A stretch of DNA of 64,000 nt from Paenibacillus assamensis DSM 18201 (GTDB lineage: Bacteria > Bacillota > Bacilli > Paenibacillales > Paenibacillaceae). Both the position numbers and the translations under genes were made by a program. The stretch spans positions 434,001 through 498,000 of the forward strand of contig NZ_AULU01000003.1 in the NCBI RefSeq assembly GCF_000422445.1, written 5' to 3'. Shown in pieces: positions 35,111 to 45,635 of the stretch (its first letter is position 1; each line of letters opens with the position of its first letter). The notes beneath the pieces were generated by a model. It saw nothing but the letters and a program-made list of their open reading frames with translations. It had not been told where the DNA came from and ran no database searches.

Positions 35111-36055
35111 CTATGATCCTCCTGCCGTATATTCCATCAACTGATTACGTTTACTTTCAGCAACAGTGCCGTTCAACAGCTGATGCTGCTCAACCGTCTC
35201 TATGAGATAGGCGAGCATGTCATCAGACAGTTCCTCTCTCCTCAGTGCAAAGTCCACCGTCGCTTTCAAGAAGCCAAGCTTATCGCCGACATCATATCGA
35301 GTTCCTTGGAATTCATAGGCAAGTACCGCCTGCCATTGATTCAGCGTCATAATGGCATCTGTCAGCTGAATTTCATTGCCAGCTCCAGGCTGCTGATGCT
35401 CCAGCACTTCGAAAATTTCAGGTCGTAAAATATAGCGCCCCATAATAGCGTAGTTCGATGGCGCTTGCCCTACAGGAGGCTTCTCCACTAGAGACTTCGT
35501 GTGCATGAGGGAAGGCTCGACGGAAGGACCCAGCGGATCAATGATCCCATACTTACGGACATCCTCATCTGGAACATATTGCACGCCTACAACTGAACTA
35601 TGGTAACGATCAAACACATCCATCAACTGTTTAATACAAGGTACTTCCGACTGCACAATGTCATCGCCAAGCAGGACAGCAAACGGCTCATTGCCAATGA
35701 ACGTTCGTGCGCACAAAATGGCGTGCCCTAAGCCTTTAGGTTCTTTTTGACGGATATAATGGATGTTAGCCATCTTAGAAATCTGTTGAATCTCTTCTAA
35801 CGCCTCTAAGTTACCCTTCGCTGCTAAGCTTTCCTCCAGCTCAAAGGACTTGTCGAAATGGTCTTCAATCGCCCGCTTGCCACGACCGCTAATAATCATA
35901 ATGTCCTCGATGCCTGATGCGATCGCTTCTTCCACGATATATTGAATCGTCGGCTTATCTACAATCGGCAGCATTTCCTTGGGCTGTGCCTTCGTCGCAG
36001 GAAGGAATCTCGTACCTAAGCCAGCAGCTGGAATAATTGCTTTTCTTACTTTCAT
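35111..36055 (-). CDS. galU: UTP-glucose-1-phosphate uridylyltransferase
   Basis: The 314-residue enzyme makes UDP-glucose. It carries [27 protein letters not shown] at the start, [21 protein letters not shown] near residue 130, and the GalU-typical EIQLTDAI and [15 protein letters not shown] 36055 follows GGAGGGAAAGAA; 18 upstream codons in the same frame are not used. Several GalU-type paralogues are common in Bacillota, so this may be a cluster-dedicated copy (gtaB-like). Confidence 0.95.
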   Translation of the reverse strand: MKVRKAIIPAAGLGTRFLPATKAQPKEMLPIVDKPTIQYIVEEAIASGIEDIMIISGRGKRAIEDHFDKSFELEESLAAKGNLEALEEIQQISKMANIHYIRQKEPKGLGHAILCARTFIGNEPFAVLLGDDIVQSEVPCIKQLMDVFDRYHSSVVGVQYVPDEDVRKYGIIDPLGPSVEPSLMHTKSLVEKPPVGQAPSNYAIMGRYILRPEIFEVLEHQQPGAGNEIQLTDAIMTLNQWQAVLAYEFQGTRYDVGDKLGFLKATVDFALRREELSDDMLAYLIETVEQHQLLNGTVAESKRNQLMEYTAGGS

Positions 36056-36119
36056 TTCTTTCCCTCCATCCAGTTCTGTCTCTGCCCCATAAAAAAATAT
36101 CAATCCCAAGCTCCAGTTC

Positions 36120-37067
36120 CTAAGCTCCGCTCAGGGCTGACAATGTCTGACGTCCAGCATCTCTCGTGTAGGTTAGCGTACGTGCAAGTCCAGTCTGCAA
36201 GTCTATCGCAGGCTCCCAACCTAAGCGATTACGTGCCTTTGTATTATCCAAATAACTATGCTCAATATCCCCTATTCGCGGTTCCAAATAGATCGGATCA
36301 TCTACTCCTGTATGTGCTTGCAGATGGCGATACAACTCATTAACACTTGTAGGTTCAGCGGTGCTAATATTGACCGTCATACTCCCCTCGGACGTCAAGG
36401 CAAGCACATTCGAACGTGCAACATCCTCAACATGGACAAAATCCCTCGTCTGATTGCCATCTCCATAAATAACGGGACGTCTGTTATCGAGCATATGATC
36501 AACGAAAATGGATACAACGCCACCTTCACCTTTCGAAACTTGCCGCTCTCCATATACATTGGCATAGCGCAAAATCGAATACTGCAAATCAGGCAGCTGC
36601 TCATGATACATTTTGATATATCTCTCAGGCGTATATTTGGAAATACCGTATGCGGACATAGGTGCTATCGGGTGCCGCTCATCAATCGCTAAATACTGCG
36701 GATTTCCGTATGCAGCAGCCGAGGAAGAGTAAACAAAGCGACTAACACGGTATTTTTCGCAGCACTGCAATAAGCGGATCGTCCCTACAATGTTTACCTC
36801 TGCATCAAATATGGGCTCACGAAGAGAACGCTGCACGTCGATTTGAGCAGCCATATGAATAATCGCTTCGGGTTGCTCTTGTTCAAACACTTCATTTAAT
36901 TGGTCATCCATAATCGACAACGTATATAGCTTCGCATCACTCGATACATTCGCCACATTGCCGCTGCTGCCGTCATCAATGACAATGACGTTATGATTCG
37001 CCTGCAGCAATTGATCAACGACATGCGATCCTATAAACCCAGCTCCACCGGTTACGAGTATGTTCAA
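36120..37067 (-). CDS. NAD-dependent UDP-sugar 4-epimerase (GalE-like)
   Basis: The 315-residue extended SDR has [36 protein letters not shown], and Tyr-x3-Lys in [13 protein letters not shown] near residues 148-152. It probably interconverts UDP-Glc/UDP-Gal or the N-acetyl forms; the sequence alone does not decide. It starts at TTG 37067, overlapping the stop of the upstream glycosyltransferase (TTGA), with GGAGGG 7 nt before, so the two genes are translationally coupled. Confidence 0.9.
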   Translation of the reverse strand: MNILVTGGAGFIGSHVVDQLLQANHNVIVIDDGSSGNVANVSSDAKLYTLSIMDDQLNEVFEQEQPEAIIHMAAQIDVQRSLREPIFDAEVNIVGTIRLLQCCEKYRVSRFVYSSSAAAYGNPQYLAIDERHPIAPMSAYGISKYTPERYIKMYHEQLPDLQYSILRYANVYGERQVSKGEGGVVSIFVDHMLDNRRPVIYGDGNQTRDFVHVEDVARSNVLALTSEGSMTVNISTAEPTSVNELYRHLQAHTGVDDPIYLEPRIGDIEHSYLDNTKARNRLGWEPAIDLQTGLARTLTYTRDAGRQTLSALSGA

Positions 37068-38410
37068 TGGAATCCCTCCTCCCTGCTGCTATTTGCATAA
37101 GAAGCCTGATCATGATGATGAGTTGCGGCTTTACCGTGACCCACCCGCTGCTTGTGCAGCGAATGATAAAAATAAGCATGTGCCTGAACCACATCTTCAG
37201 GATCAAAATCTCGCAAAGCCCGAATATGCCCATTCACCCCTAAACGAACACATTCTTCAGGATGCTTAATGAGCCATATCATCCGTTCAGCCAGTTCATG
37301 TATATCACCAGGCTCAATGAGCAAGCCCGTAATTCCATCCATAACGGAATCCATCATTCCCGTTGTTCTTGTCGCTATCGTCGGCTTACCTGCCACCGCA
37401 GCTTCGATCAGTACATTAGCGAACCCTTCACGGTAAGAAGGTAGTACTAAACAATCTATCGCGGCATAAAACACGCCAAGTTCCCGCTGAAACCCTACAT
37501 GAATGATGTTGTCATCATTTTCAATCGTTTCAACGGTTTTAGCCGAGATCGGATCTCCTTGCTCCTTTTCCCCAACCAAAAGCAATACGGCATGAGGAAT
37601 GACTTTTTTGACGAGATGAAAGGCTTCGACAAGAATGTCCACCCCTTTATCCTTCGTCAATCGACCAATGAAGCCAAGTACCGGAGTATCTTGAGCAATC
37701 CCCAAGGATTGACGCAGTGCTTCGGCATGCTTCTGCCGTTCATCTGTTAAAATAAACGGCTCCGCCTTTACACCTTTACAGCTGCCATTGTGAAGGACTT
37801 CTACTTTTCCAAGGGCACATATGCGATTCCGATGCAAAACTTCTTTCAAGCTTGGGCTAACGGCTATCACCTTATGTGCACAAGCTGCCGACAGTCGTTC
37901 AGTCGTCACCATAAGTGCCCGCTTCCAGCCCTTTAACGTTTCAAACCGCAAACCATGACATGTATAAATGCGAACTGGCACGCGGCATAACCAAGCTGCT
38001 ATACTAACGAGCAAGCCGGCCTTGGGCGTTCCTGCATTCACAATATCCGGCTTAATGCGCCGAATCAGTCGGATGGCATGCCATAGCGACACGACATCTT
38101 TCGTTAATGATATTTCACGCTCTATGGTGAGCTGAATATGCGTCGCTCCTTCTAACGTTTGCGAAGAAGGAGCGCCGTCACTCATAACAAACACCTCATA
38201 TCCCTGCTCCTGCAAGTAACTAAGTTGGCGCTCCAAAAAAGATACTCCGCTCTCAGCAGTAACGGCGAATAGGATACGATGATTTACTTTCGATGTTTTC
38301 GATAATTCCGATGCTTCTGGTGTTATGGAGTTTTCAGAATGCTGCAAAGTTGTTGATGATGGTTTCTCCTCAATCGCAACTGCTGAATCGCGCTTATCCA
38401 AACTCGACAT
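37064..38410 (-). CDS. family 4 glycosyltransferase
   Basis: The 448-residue protein is a GT-B enzyme: VTAESGVSFLERQLSYL near residue 49, NAGTPKAGLL, YTCHGLRFET, then GFIGRLTKDKGVDILVEAF near 242 and the donor-binding SYREGFANVLIEAAVAGKPTIA near 325. Its EAAVAGKPTI stretch and N-terminal fold resemble EpsD/Cps GT4 enzymes using UDP-HexNAc. It carries an unusual 40-residue polar N-terminal extension with a strong ribosome binding site (AAGGAGG) in front, and a His/Ser-rich end. Confidence 0.9.
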   Translation of the reverse strand: MSSLDKRDSAVAIEEKPSSTTLQHSENSITPEASELSKTSKVNHRILFAVTAESGVSFLERQLSYLQEQGYEVFVMSDGAPSSQTLEGATHIQLTIEREISLTKDVVSLWHAIRLIRRIKPDIVNAGTPKAGLLVSIAAWLCRVPVRIYTCHGLRFETLKGWKRALMVTTERLSAACAHKVIAVSPSLKEVLHRNRICALGKVEVLHNGSCKGVKAEPFILTDERQKHAEALRQSLGIAQDTPVLGFIGRLTKDKGVDILVEAFHLVKKVIPHAVLLLVGEKEQGDPISAKTVETIENDDNIIHVGFQRELGVFYAAIDCLVLPSYREGFANVLIEAAVAGKPTIATRTTGMMDSVMDGITGLLIEPGDIHELAERMIWLIKHPEECVRLGVNGHIRALRDFDPEDVVQAHAYFYHSLHKQRVGHGKAATHHHDQASYANSSREEGFH

Positions 38411-38438
38411 AATGTCCTATCCTCCTTACACTCAAATT

Positions 38439-39095
38439 TCAACGTGCTCCTTTTCCAGTCAAAACGACCGTAATCGTCTTGAGAAAAATTTTCGTCTCCA
38501 TCCGTACAGAAGGATTGGTTATGTAGTACATATCATGTTGAAACTTCTCTTCCGGAGTGAGGTCATATCCACCATTTACTTGTGCCCAGCCTGTTAGACC
38601 AGGCTTAACGAGCACGCGATTCATAAATCCGGGTATTTCTTGGTTAAACTGCTGCATAAATGCATTTCGTTCGGGGCGAGGTCCGATAAGACTCATCTCG
38701 CCTTTTAATACATTGATCAGTTGAGGAAGCTCATCTACTCTTGTCTTGCGAATGAACTGCCCTACTTTGGTCACTCGCTCATCATGCGCAGCTGCCCATT
38801 GTGGACCGTCCTTCTCAGCGTCCATGACCATAGACCTTAATTTAATAAGCTTAAATTCCCTACCTCTATAACCAACGCGATCCTGTACATAGAAAGCCGG
38901 ACCTGAGGAATCCATCTTAATGCATACAATGAATGCCACTACGATAGGTGCAGTTAGCATGAGAAGCACTGTCGCAAGCACAAAGTCAATGATTCGTTTA
39001 ACGATTAGAAATAGGATGGAATCGTTTACTTTGGGCTGAATATATACCGTTTCCGAGCTCTTTTCGCTTAACGTGAGTTCTGTTATTTGACCCAT
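38439..39095 (-). CDS. initiating sugar-phosphate transferase (polyprenyl-phosphate hexose-1-P transferase)
   Basis: This 218-residue protein is a second phosphoglycosyl transferase of the PglC/WbaP catalytic-domain type: a membrane segment (about residues 28-60), DRVGYRGREFKLIKLRSMV, RKTRVDELPQLINVLKGEMSLIGPRPER and VKPGLTGWAQVNGGY. It attaches the first hexose- or HexNAc-phosphate to undecaprenyl phosphate. Its motif details (GPRPER, NGGYD) differ from the EpsL-like enzyme at 31887-32504, so the operon encodes two distinct priming enzymes. Confidence 0.92.
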   Translation of the reverse strand: MGQITELTLSEKSSETVYIQPKVNDSILFLIVKRIIDFVLATVLLMLTAPIVVAFIVCIKMDSSGPAFYVQDRVGYRGREFKLIKLRSMVMDAEKDGPQWAAAHDERVTKVGQFIRKTRVDELPQLINVLKGEMSLIGPRPERNAFMQQFNQEIPGFMNRVLVKPGLTGWAQVNGGYDLTPEEKFQHDMYYITNPSVRMETKIFLKTITVVLTGKGAR

Positions 39096-39151
39096 AACGA
39101 ACCTCCCACAGAAGAACTGGTATCCTAGTGAATGATCAGCCTAAACCTCAT

Positions 39152-40198
39152 TTATACGTGAAGCACACGCTCTGCTGTCCGCTGTTCTTTATAGGTCAAA
39201 TACCATTCAGCAAAGCGTTGAATGCCCACTTCAATCGTTGTATCTGGACGGAAATCAATATCGTGCTGCAGACTGGATATGTCCGCATACGTTTGCGGCA
39301 CGTCACCAGGCTGCATCTCCTTCATCACGAGCTCTGCTCGTACGCCTAGATGTTTTTCCAATACACGGATGAAATCGAGCAATGGAACAGGTTGATGATT
39401 GCCAATGTTGTACAGCTTGTATGGAGCTTGTTCCCCGTCACGTTGTGGAGCACGTGGAAGCAGCCTCATAATGCCTTCTACAATGTCATCAATGTAAGTG
39501 AAGTCGCGCATCATATTGCCAAAGTTATAGACATCGATTGGCTTGCCTGACGTGATTCGTTCTGCAAATGAGAAGTAAGCCATATCTGGCCTTCCCCATG
39601 GTCCATATACCGTGAAGAAGCGAAGCCCCGTGGTCGGCAAATCGTACAAATGACTGTAGGAATGCGCCATTAGCTCATTTGATTTCTTTGTGGCGGCATA
39701 CAAACTAACAGGGTGATCCACTCGATCCTCTACAGCAAATGGGATTTTCTTATTCGCTCCATACACGGAGCTAGAAGAGGCGTAGAGCAGATGCCCTACG
39801 CCTTGTAAACGGGCAGCCTCCAATATATTGGCTGTCCCAACGATATTCGATTGAATATAAGCTTGCGGGTTAGTTAAGCTGTAACGAACCCCCGCCTGCG
39901 CTGCTAGATGCACAATGACATCTGGCTTCGTCTCCCGCATTAACTCGTGAATTCTATCCCCTTCTTCAATAGATAAGCGATAGAAGCGGAACGGTTGCTG
40001 CGGAACTTGTGAAGATTCCCCTGTTTGCAACAAGGATTTAGATTGTGCCAGCAACCGCTCCAGCCGCTGTTCCTTCAATGTCACATCATAATAATCATTC
40101 ATATTGTCGATACCGACGACTTGATAGCCCGCTTCCAAGCAGCGAGCCGCAACATGCGAGCCGATGAAGCCAGCTGCACCTGTAATCCAAATGTTCAT
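39152..40198 (-). CDS. UDP-glucuronate 4-epimerase family protein
   Basis: The 348-residue extended SDR begins [22 protein letters not shown], with IDNMNDYYDVTLKEQRL, LAAQAGVRYSL, SSSSVYGANKKIPF, YAATKKSNELMAH with the catalytic Tyr/Lys, and FTVYGPWGRPDMA. These motifs are typical of enzymes converting UDP-GlcA to UDP-GalA. With UDP-glucose dehydrogenase in the operon, galacturonate in the polymer is plausible. The ATG overlaps the upstream glycosyltransferase stop (ATGA), and GGTGAAAGG supplies the ribosome binding site. Confidence 0.92.
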   Translation of the reverse strand: MNIWITGAAGFIGSHVAARCLEAGYQVVGIDNMNDYYDVTLKEQRLERLLAQSKSLLQTGESSQVPQQPFRFYRLSIEEGDRIHELMRETKPDVIVHLAAQAGVRYSLTNPQAYIQSNIVGTANILEAARLQGVGHLLYASSSSVYGANKKIPFAVEDRVDHPVSLYAATKKSNELMAHSYSHLYDLPTTGLRFFTVYGPWGRPDMAYFSFAERITSGKPIDVYNFGNMMRDFTYIDDIVEGIMRLLPRAPQRDGEQAPYKLYNIGNHQPVPLLDFIRVLEKHLGVRAELVMKEMQPGDVPQTYADISSLQHDIDFRPDTTIEVGIQRFAEWYLTYKEQRTAERVLHV

Positions 40199-41406
40199 CC
40201 TTTCACCATCCCCGGATTCGTTAAAATGGACCGACGTACCGCTTCTTCCTTGAAAGACTGCCAAAAAGCTGTTCGTCTTTTGTCCAAAACATCCTTTGTA
40301 TATTGTTGTGCAGTCGCAAAGTTTGCTGCTGCTGCATTTCGCTTCATATCACGATTGCTTATCATTATTTGCATCTTCTCCGCCAATCCTGCTACATCGC
40401 CAGCTCGGAATATCCATTCCTCTGGCAGCAATTCCGGGATTCCTCCGGCGGTAGACCCAATGGCTGGCAGGGCGCGACTCATAGCCTCAATTAACGCGCG
40501 AGGAAGCCCTTCTTGGAAGCTCGGTTGCATGTAGAAATCCAACTCGTCCAGCCAACGGAAAACTTCTTCACCGCTCGGGACAGGATCACAGAACTCCACA
40601 CGATCCGCTACGCCCCAACGTTCAGCTAGCTCGATCCATTTTCCTTTATCCCCTTCACCTAGCACGCGAAGCCGGAGCATTTGCCCTTTTAACATGGATA
40701 ATGCTTCGATGGCGGTATCTACACCTTTGTTATTCGATGCCAATGAGCCAACAATGCCTGCCGTTTGCCAACCATCTTTATGTTCATCCAAGCGCTGCAA
40801 GCGAAGATCGAGCACCTGTTGAGGTACTGGCGGAACTTCGACATTGGAACAGTTGATATGGTATCCCCAGCTTGGATAATGATGCTGTAGAAACGCACGG
40901 GTTACATAGAGCGCATAGGGAGCTTGTCGAACCGCTTTCTTCGTTCGCCACGTCATAATCGGCGCATAGCACTTGCCCTGCCATGAGCCATGATTCATCA
41001 GCGCATCCCAAGCGTGGCCTACAACTTCAACCGCCCATGGCTTGCCTAGCCGCTTAGCCACACCAATCGCTACCGTCCCTATCTCACTTGGCAAGCGCGC
41101 AATCAATCCATCAGCTTCTTGCAGCTGTTCCTCCAATATGCGAATGACTTCTTTACGCTTGGTCAACTGTGAGACAGGATTGCTTATCGAAGGCACATGG
41201 TGAAAACTAACGTTAGGACCGCTCGACAACTTACGGTTCAAGCGCGGTTCATCCTTGCCAACCTCCACCACTCTCGTTACAATGGCTAGTTTCTCACAGA
41301 CTTCCAAGTACCGCTGCCATACCGTGTAATCAAAATAATTATGATAGTACTGTTCTGTACCTCTTACTTGTTCAATACGCACATCATAGGCAAAAACGAA
41401 CTTCAT
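40195..41406 (-). CDS. family 4-like glycosyltransferase
   Basis: The 403-residue GT-B protein has a variable N-terminal half and a recognisable donor half: GIVGSLASNNKGVDTAIEAL near residue 215, RVLGEGDKGKW and SFQEGLPRALIEAMSRALPAIGS near 298-320 with the EGLPRALIEA signature. The sugar is unknown. It is 53 bp after the next upstream glycosyltransferase gene and overlaps the epimerase start by 4 bp. Confidence 0.88.
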   Translation of the reverse strand: MKFVFAYDVRIEQVRGTEQYYHNYFDYTVWQRYLEVCEKLAIVTRVVEVGKDEPRLNRKLSSGPNVSFHHVPSISNPVSQLTKRKEVIRILEEQLQEADGLIARLPSEIGTVAIGVAKRLGKPWAVEVVGHAWDALMNHGSWQGKCYAPIMTWRTKKAVRQAPYALYVTRAFLQHHYPSWGYHINCSNVEVPPVPQQVLDLRLQRLDEHKDGWQTAGIVGSLASNNKGVDTAIEALSMLKGQMLRLRVLGEGDKGKWIELAERWGVADRVEFCDPVPSGEEVFRWLDELDFYMQPSFQEGLPRALIEAMSRALPAIGSTAGGIPELLPEEWIFRAGDVAGLAEKMQIMISNRDMKRNAAAANFATAQQYTKDVLDKRRTAFWQSFKEEAVRRSILTNPGMVKG

Positions 41407-41459
41407 CGCGCACTCCCTTCCTCACCGTACCGTTTTTCTTGAAAATGATTTCAGTCGGA

Positions 41460-42800
41460 CTAAAGTTGTCTGGAAACGGCGTTTTCTTCTATTCCATGTT
41501 TCTTCAGTACATCGCGGATAAGCGACTCGTACTGTTCAACAACATAAGATAATGTAAATTTGTTTAAGCGCTGAAACTGAGTATCCATAGAATCCGCATA
41601 AGAAACCGCAATTTCACGTCTGGAATCAGATTCTATAAAATGGCCAACGATCTGCTTACTCGTTACATTCGACACTTCTTTACGCTGTCGTTGGACTGCC
41701 AACTCCACCACTTGTTTTTCCAGCGCGTTTGCCATTGCTTCCGCATCCCCACAAGGGACCAGTAGAGCGGAATGAATTCCTTCCAATACTTCTTCTGTAC
41801 CTGTTGCTGTACGCGTAGCGACGATGCTTGTGCCCAAAGCGACCGCCTCGATGAGCGCTGTAGGCAATCCTTCTACATCCGAGCTCTGAACATAAACATC
41901 CGCCTGACGCAAAAAAGGCAATGGATTGGAAGCATATCCCGGAAGTTCTACCCATGACGCTAAAGCTTTATCAGCGATAAGCTTGGTTAGACGTTCACGC
42001 TCCGCACCTTCACCGATAATAAGCGCCCTTACTTTACACCCACGCTGGTGAAGGCGATGTACGGCCTCGATGAGCAGATCATATCGCTTCTCAGGCGACA
42101 ACCTGCCGAGTCCTAATAGGACTGGGATATTCGATGCCATGACATCATCAGGATCAGCTGTATCAACTGCATCTTCTATAACCCCGCTATCGCTAGTTGC
42201 TCTAGCTTCCTCTAGCCTCTGCTGCAGCCAGTGATGCTCAACGGGTTCATTAGCGCGACTATAGAAGCTTTCATTCAGCACCGCATTATAAATGACATGC
42301 ACTAATGAACGAGGAACCTGAAGAATGTCCTTCAATTCCTCGCCCATCATGTGCGAGCAGCCAACAACCGCATCAGCTCTTTTATAACACCAGCGTCTCA
42401 TGATGTTTACAGCTTTACCTCGATGACGGCTAATGGAACTGTGCTCACATAGTACCGTAGCAAATCGCAAACCTGATAAGCGGCGTCCTACTACATTCAA
42501 CACATTGTTCTCCCACATATGTGAAATGACGACATCAGGACGAACTTGGCGCAGCGTTCGCATATAAGCCTTCCAAGCACTCCGAAGTCGTGGAGCATTC
42601 ATTTCTGACACTTGTACATAAGAAGGAAGGAGAGCCATATAAGGTCCCTCCTTCCGGTTTACGATAAGATGAAGTTCATATCGCTCAGGATCAAGCCCCT
42701 GAAGCAGCATACTAACAGCCTTCTCCGCCCCGCCGCCAGCCAATGATGTAATTAGCATCGCAACACGCGGTTTCGCTTTCTTGCCCGTCTGCCCAATCAT
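41460..42800 (-). CDS. family 4 glycosyltransferase
   Basis: The ~446-residue protein starts with ITSLAGGGAEKAVSMLLQGL, the Gly-rich acceptor loop of GT4 enzymes, then CEHSSISRHRG, LGRLSPEKRYDLLIEAV near 230 and SSDVEGLPTALIEAVALGTSIVATR near 308. An insert around residues 195-220 (Asp/Ala-rich) separates the two domains. ATG 42800 has TGAGGTG 6 nt upstream. It lies 24 bp after the polymerase gene. Confidence 0.9.
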   Translation of the reverse strand: MIGQTGKKAKPRVAMLITSLAGGGAEKAVSMLLQGLDPERYELHLIVNRKEGPYMALLPSYVQVSEMNAPRLRSAWKAYMRTLRQVRPDVVISHMWENNVLNVVGRRLSGLRFATVLCEHSSISRHRGKAVNIMRRWCYKRADAVVGCSHMMGEELKDILQVPRSLVHVIYNAVLNESFYSRANEPVEHHWLQQRLEEARATSDSGVIEDAVDTADPDDVMASNIPVLLGLGRLSPEKRYDLLIEAVHRLHQRGCKVRALIIGEGAERERLTKLIADKALASWVELPGYASNPLPFLRQADVYVQSSDVEGLPTALIEAVALGTSIVATRTATGTEEVLEGIHSALLVPCGDAEAMANALEKQVVELAVQRQRKEVSNVTSKQIVGHFIESDSRREIAVSYADSMDTQFQRLNKFTLSYVVEQYESLIRDVLKKHGIEENAVSRQL

Positions 42801-42824
42801 TACTTTCACCTCAACTCAGCTACT

Positions 42825-44279
42825 TCATCGAACACGAAACGTATTCGCTTTATGACGTTCTGGAATTCTCTTCATCAATTGCTCCAGCACTTTCGGTCTC
42901 ATAATCGCCGCCAAGACAACAATAAATATGACGAATAGAAAAGCATAGGCAATATCCATGATGACAACGTTCATCGGACTTCGCTGGAACATGATCGCTA
43001 GCGGCAAACAAATATATTTGAGCATCGAAGTTCGGGATATCCACACTAACAACAGACCTACTACGAAAAATTGAATTACAATTCCTGTGTGTCCCCCAAC
43101 CATCCACGCTTGCGCTATCGGGGAGAACCCTCTTCCTCCACCTTCATTAAAGATGTACGGATAGAAATACCACACATACCAATCACCCAACGTTTTTGGT
43201 TTGCCATGCCCGAATACAGATTGATAGATGACAGAAGGCAGCATGTACGCCACTGATGTTAAATAAGAAGGATCCGCTTCTGGATAATGGTCAACACGTA
43301 TAATATCTGATGTAACAAGAAACCCCGCCCCTGTCTCCCCAGTAGAAAACGCCCATCGCTCAGGAGGAAAAGAAGATAACGGGACGTCTTCAATAAGACT
43401 GAGTCTTGCATTGTTGAACAGCGACGAAATAAATACCATCATAATCAAAATAAGGACGACATGCTGGAAACGACTTATTCGAATATAGCCACGGTCGATA
43501 AATAGCGCCAAGCTTGGCAGCAGAGCGATAACAACATAAAGCCGGCTACCTATTAAGAAAAAGAAAAAGAACGTTAACAGCAATACAATAAAGCCAAACA
43601 GTTTCAGCTGCGCACGCGTACGCACCGACATCGCCAACAGCAGCAAGGAACTCGTTATAATCGATTTCCAAGGCAGCGATATTCCTTCAACCGTACTGAT
43701 TGCTTTAAATCGTTCAATTCGATTGGCAGCCCCTAAAGATGCGAATCCACCTAACCGTGATTGATCATAGGCCATAATCACAATCCCTATAAGCAACACA
43801 ATGAGCGCAGGCCAGAACAGCAGCGGTCGGAAGAGACGCTGCTCTGCTTCTTTTTTCTCGATATGTTCAGGTGTCCACAGCGGTTTGCTAAATTTCGGAC
43901 GCCCTTTTTTCAAATGAATAACCGAGGCAACCGTAATACCGATCAACATACAAACATTCGACAGTACATACAACTGTATAACCTGAACTAGTTCTTCTTC
44001 GGTTCGTTCATGAAGTGCACCAATTAGATGATCCAACGGATACGTAATACTATAAAGGGTGAAAAACAGCAAAAATAACGTAATCAAATTATTGAACATA
44101 GAGCGAATGTGATTGCGTTTTCCATACCAAATACTAAATGATATATTCATAAACACAATCAACACGATATAAAATAACAAGGGCTGTTTGTCCAGCCACT
44201 CATAGAGACCATAAATGATAGCCAGCATGACGAGACTTGATAGAACCGTTACAATGGCTAGTTTGCATATACGTCCCAT
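42825..44279 (-). CDS. Wzy-type polysaccharide polymerase
   Basis: The 484-residue protein has about 11-12 hydrophobic helices and a large hydrophilic loop (about residues 295-390) containing FSTGETGAGF and GGGRGFSPIAQAW. This layout fits O-antigen/exopolysaccharide polymerases, which join lipid-linked repeat units outside the membrane; sequence conservation is weak in this family. Position between the flippase and glycosyltransferase genes supports the call. The start lies 3 nt after the flippase stop. Confidence 0.85.
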   Translation of the reverse strand: MGRICKLAIVTVLSSLVMLAIIYGLYEWLDKQPLLFYIVLIVFMNISFSIWYGKRNHIRSMFNNLITLFLLFFTLYSITYPLDHLIGALHERTEEELVQVIQLYVLSNVCMLIGITVASVIHLKKGRPKFSKPLWTPEHIEKKEAEQRLFRPLLFWPALIVLLIGIVIMAYDQSRLGGFASLGAANRIERFKAISTVEGISLPWKSIITSSLLLLAMSVRTRAQLKLFGFIVLLLTFFFFFLIGSRLYVVIALLPSLALFIDRGYIRISRFQHVVLILIMMVFISSLFNNARLSLIEDVPLSSFPPERWAFSTGETGAGFLVTSDIIRVDHYPEADPSYLTSVAYMLPSVIYQSVFGHGKPKTLGDWYVWYFYPYIFNEGGGRGFSPIAQAWMVGGHTGIVIQFFVVGLLLVWISRTSMLKYICLPLAIMFQRSPMNVVIMDIAYAFLFVIFIVVLAAIMRPKVLEQLMKRIPERHKANTFRVR

Positions 44280-44282
44280 TTG

Positions 44283-45617
44283 TCACCCACCTGTCTTTTC
44301 AGAAAGAAGTACGTTAGTTTTCAATTTTTGACGCATCAGGGCTTTCATACAGTTACGCCAAGCAATTCCCGCCAGCAGCAAGGATAAGAAATTCGAAACA
44401 AGCAGTGTATAGCCTGTACTTTGCATCGGCATATCCAGAGCTGTCACCGCATATTGCAGCACAACGGTTATAAGCACCGTACATAAATGAATAACAAGTT
44501 GCGCCCGGAACACTCTTGCAGCGGTCAAAGCAAATCCAAGCAACGAACCGAGACAACTAAAAGCGGTTGAAAGCGTGAGGATCAGGAACAAGTCACTATA
44601 CTGTGCATAATCTGCTCCATACAAAATAGTTAACAACCACGAGCCCAGTAACCAGCTTCCAAGGGTCATGCCCATTCCAATTGCACCGATCATATACGCA
44701 GCCTTCCGTAGTAGAGCACGAAGCGCATGGCGATCAACTGCTGACCACGCTCTTGCAAGATGTGGGCTAATGCTTTGCCCGAGGGCTGAAACGACTGTAG
44801 TAGCTGCCACCATCACATACATGAGAGCAGAGAAATAGCCAAGCGCAGCTTCTCCATACGCATCCGAGATGAAATAGCGAGGCACGTTCGCTTGCAGAGA
44901 TACAAGCATCATAACGATCCCCATCGGCCAACATTGCCGCAATAGCTGCAGGCCTGCCCGTCTGCTTCCACTCCATGAAAAACCTTCGAGCCGCCTTGCT
45001 CTCGGTATATCAAAGACAATTAATATGCCGCCCCATGTTAACGCGTATACCGTCAAAGCTGCGAGCAAACTTTCGGTGTAAAGATAGGCCCCGCCAAATA
45101 AAGATAAAGACAGCAGCCCACGCAGGATGAGAGACTGTGCACTCCAATCCATGCGATGATGCTGCTGCCACCAGCCATACAATAATTCGCTAATCGATTC
45201 GAACCATTTTGATAGGCCGATTAGTATAATAGCAATACATGTTTCCCAGCTTGACATATATATCGCCGCACATCCAAGTGTAGCAATCAACGCCAAGCAA
45301 GAACTAACAACACGGAGCTGAACGTAAACACCACTAGCGTATACCTGCTCTGTATCCGTAGCTAGTATCCCTCGCAGCTGCATATTGGTAAATAAAAAAA
45401 TAGGTGCGCTAATCGCCAAAGCTAGCGAAAATACACCTACATCTTCCACAGATCCACGCTGTGCCAATATGATCAACAACGCCCACTGACAAGCAGCGTA
45501 CAATACATTGCCTGTAAGCGTCCACGAGAACAGATGCCATAAGGAAGTCCGTCGTGTGTGCGCATGATGATCCGCCCCTGCGATGCGCTTGCCCCGTCTA
45601 CTTAGAAGACTTCCCAT
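44283..45617 (-). CDS. Wzx-type oligosaccharide flippase
   Basis: The 444-residue protein has about 12-14 hydrophobic helices and the start pattern of MATE/Wzx flippases (SWTLTGNVLYAACQWALLIILAQRGSVEDVGVFSLALA), followed by polar residues inside helices. It would move undecaprenyl-linked repeat units across the membrane for the polymerase. AAAAGGAGAG precedes ATG. It is 18 bp after the EpsC-like gene and 3 bp before the polymerase gene. Confidence 0.9.
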   Translation of the reverse strand: MGSLLSRRGKRIAGADHHAHTRRTSLWHLFSWTLTGNVLYAACQWALLIILAQRGSVEDVGVFSLALAISAPIFLFTNMQLRGILATDTEQVYASGVYVQLRVVSSCLALIATLGCAAIYMSSWETCIAIILIGLSKWFESISELLYGWWQQHHRMDWSAQSLILRGLLSLSLFGGAYLYTESLLAALTVYALTWGGILIVFDIPRARRLEGFSWSGSRRAGLQLLRQCWPMGIVMMLVSLQANVPRYFISDAYGEAALGYFSALMYVMVAATTVVSALGQSISPHLARAWSAVDRHALRALLRKAAYMIGAIGMGMTLGSWLLGSWLLTILYGADYAQYSDLFLILTLSTAFSCLGSLLGFALTAARVFRAQLVIHLCTVLITVVLQYAVTALDMPMQSTGYTLLVSNFLSLLLAGIAWRNCMKALMRQKLKTNVLLSEKTGG

Positions 45618-45635
45618 CTGTCTCTCTCCTTTTCG

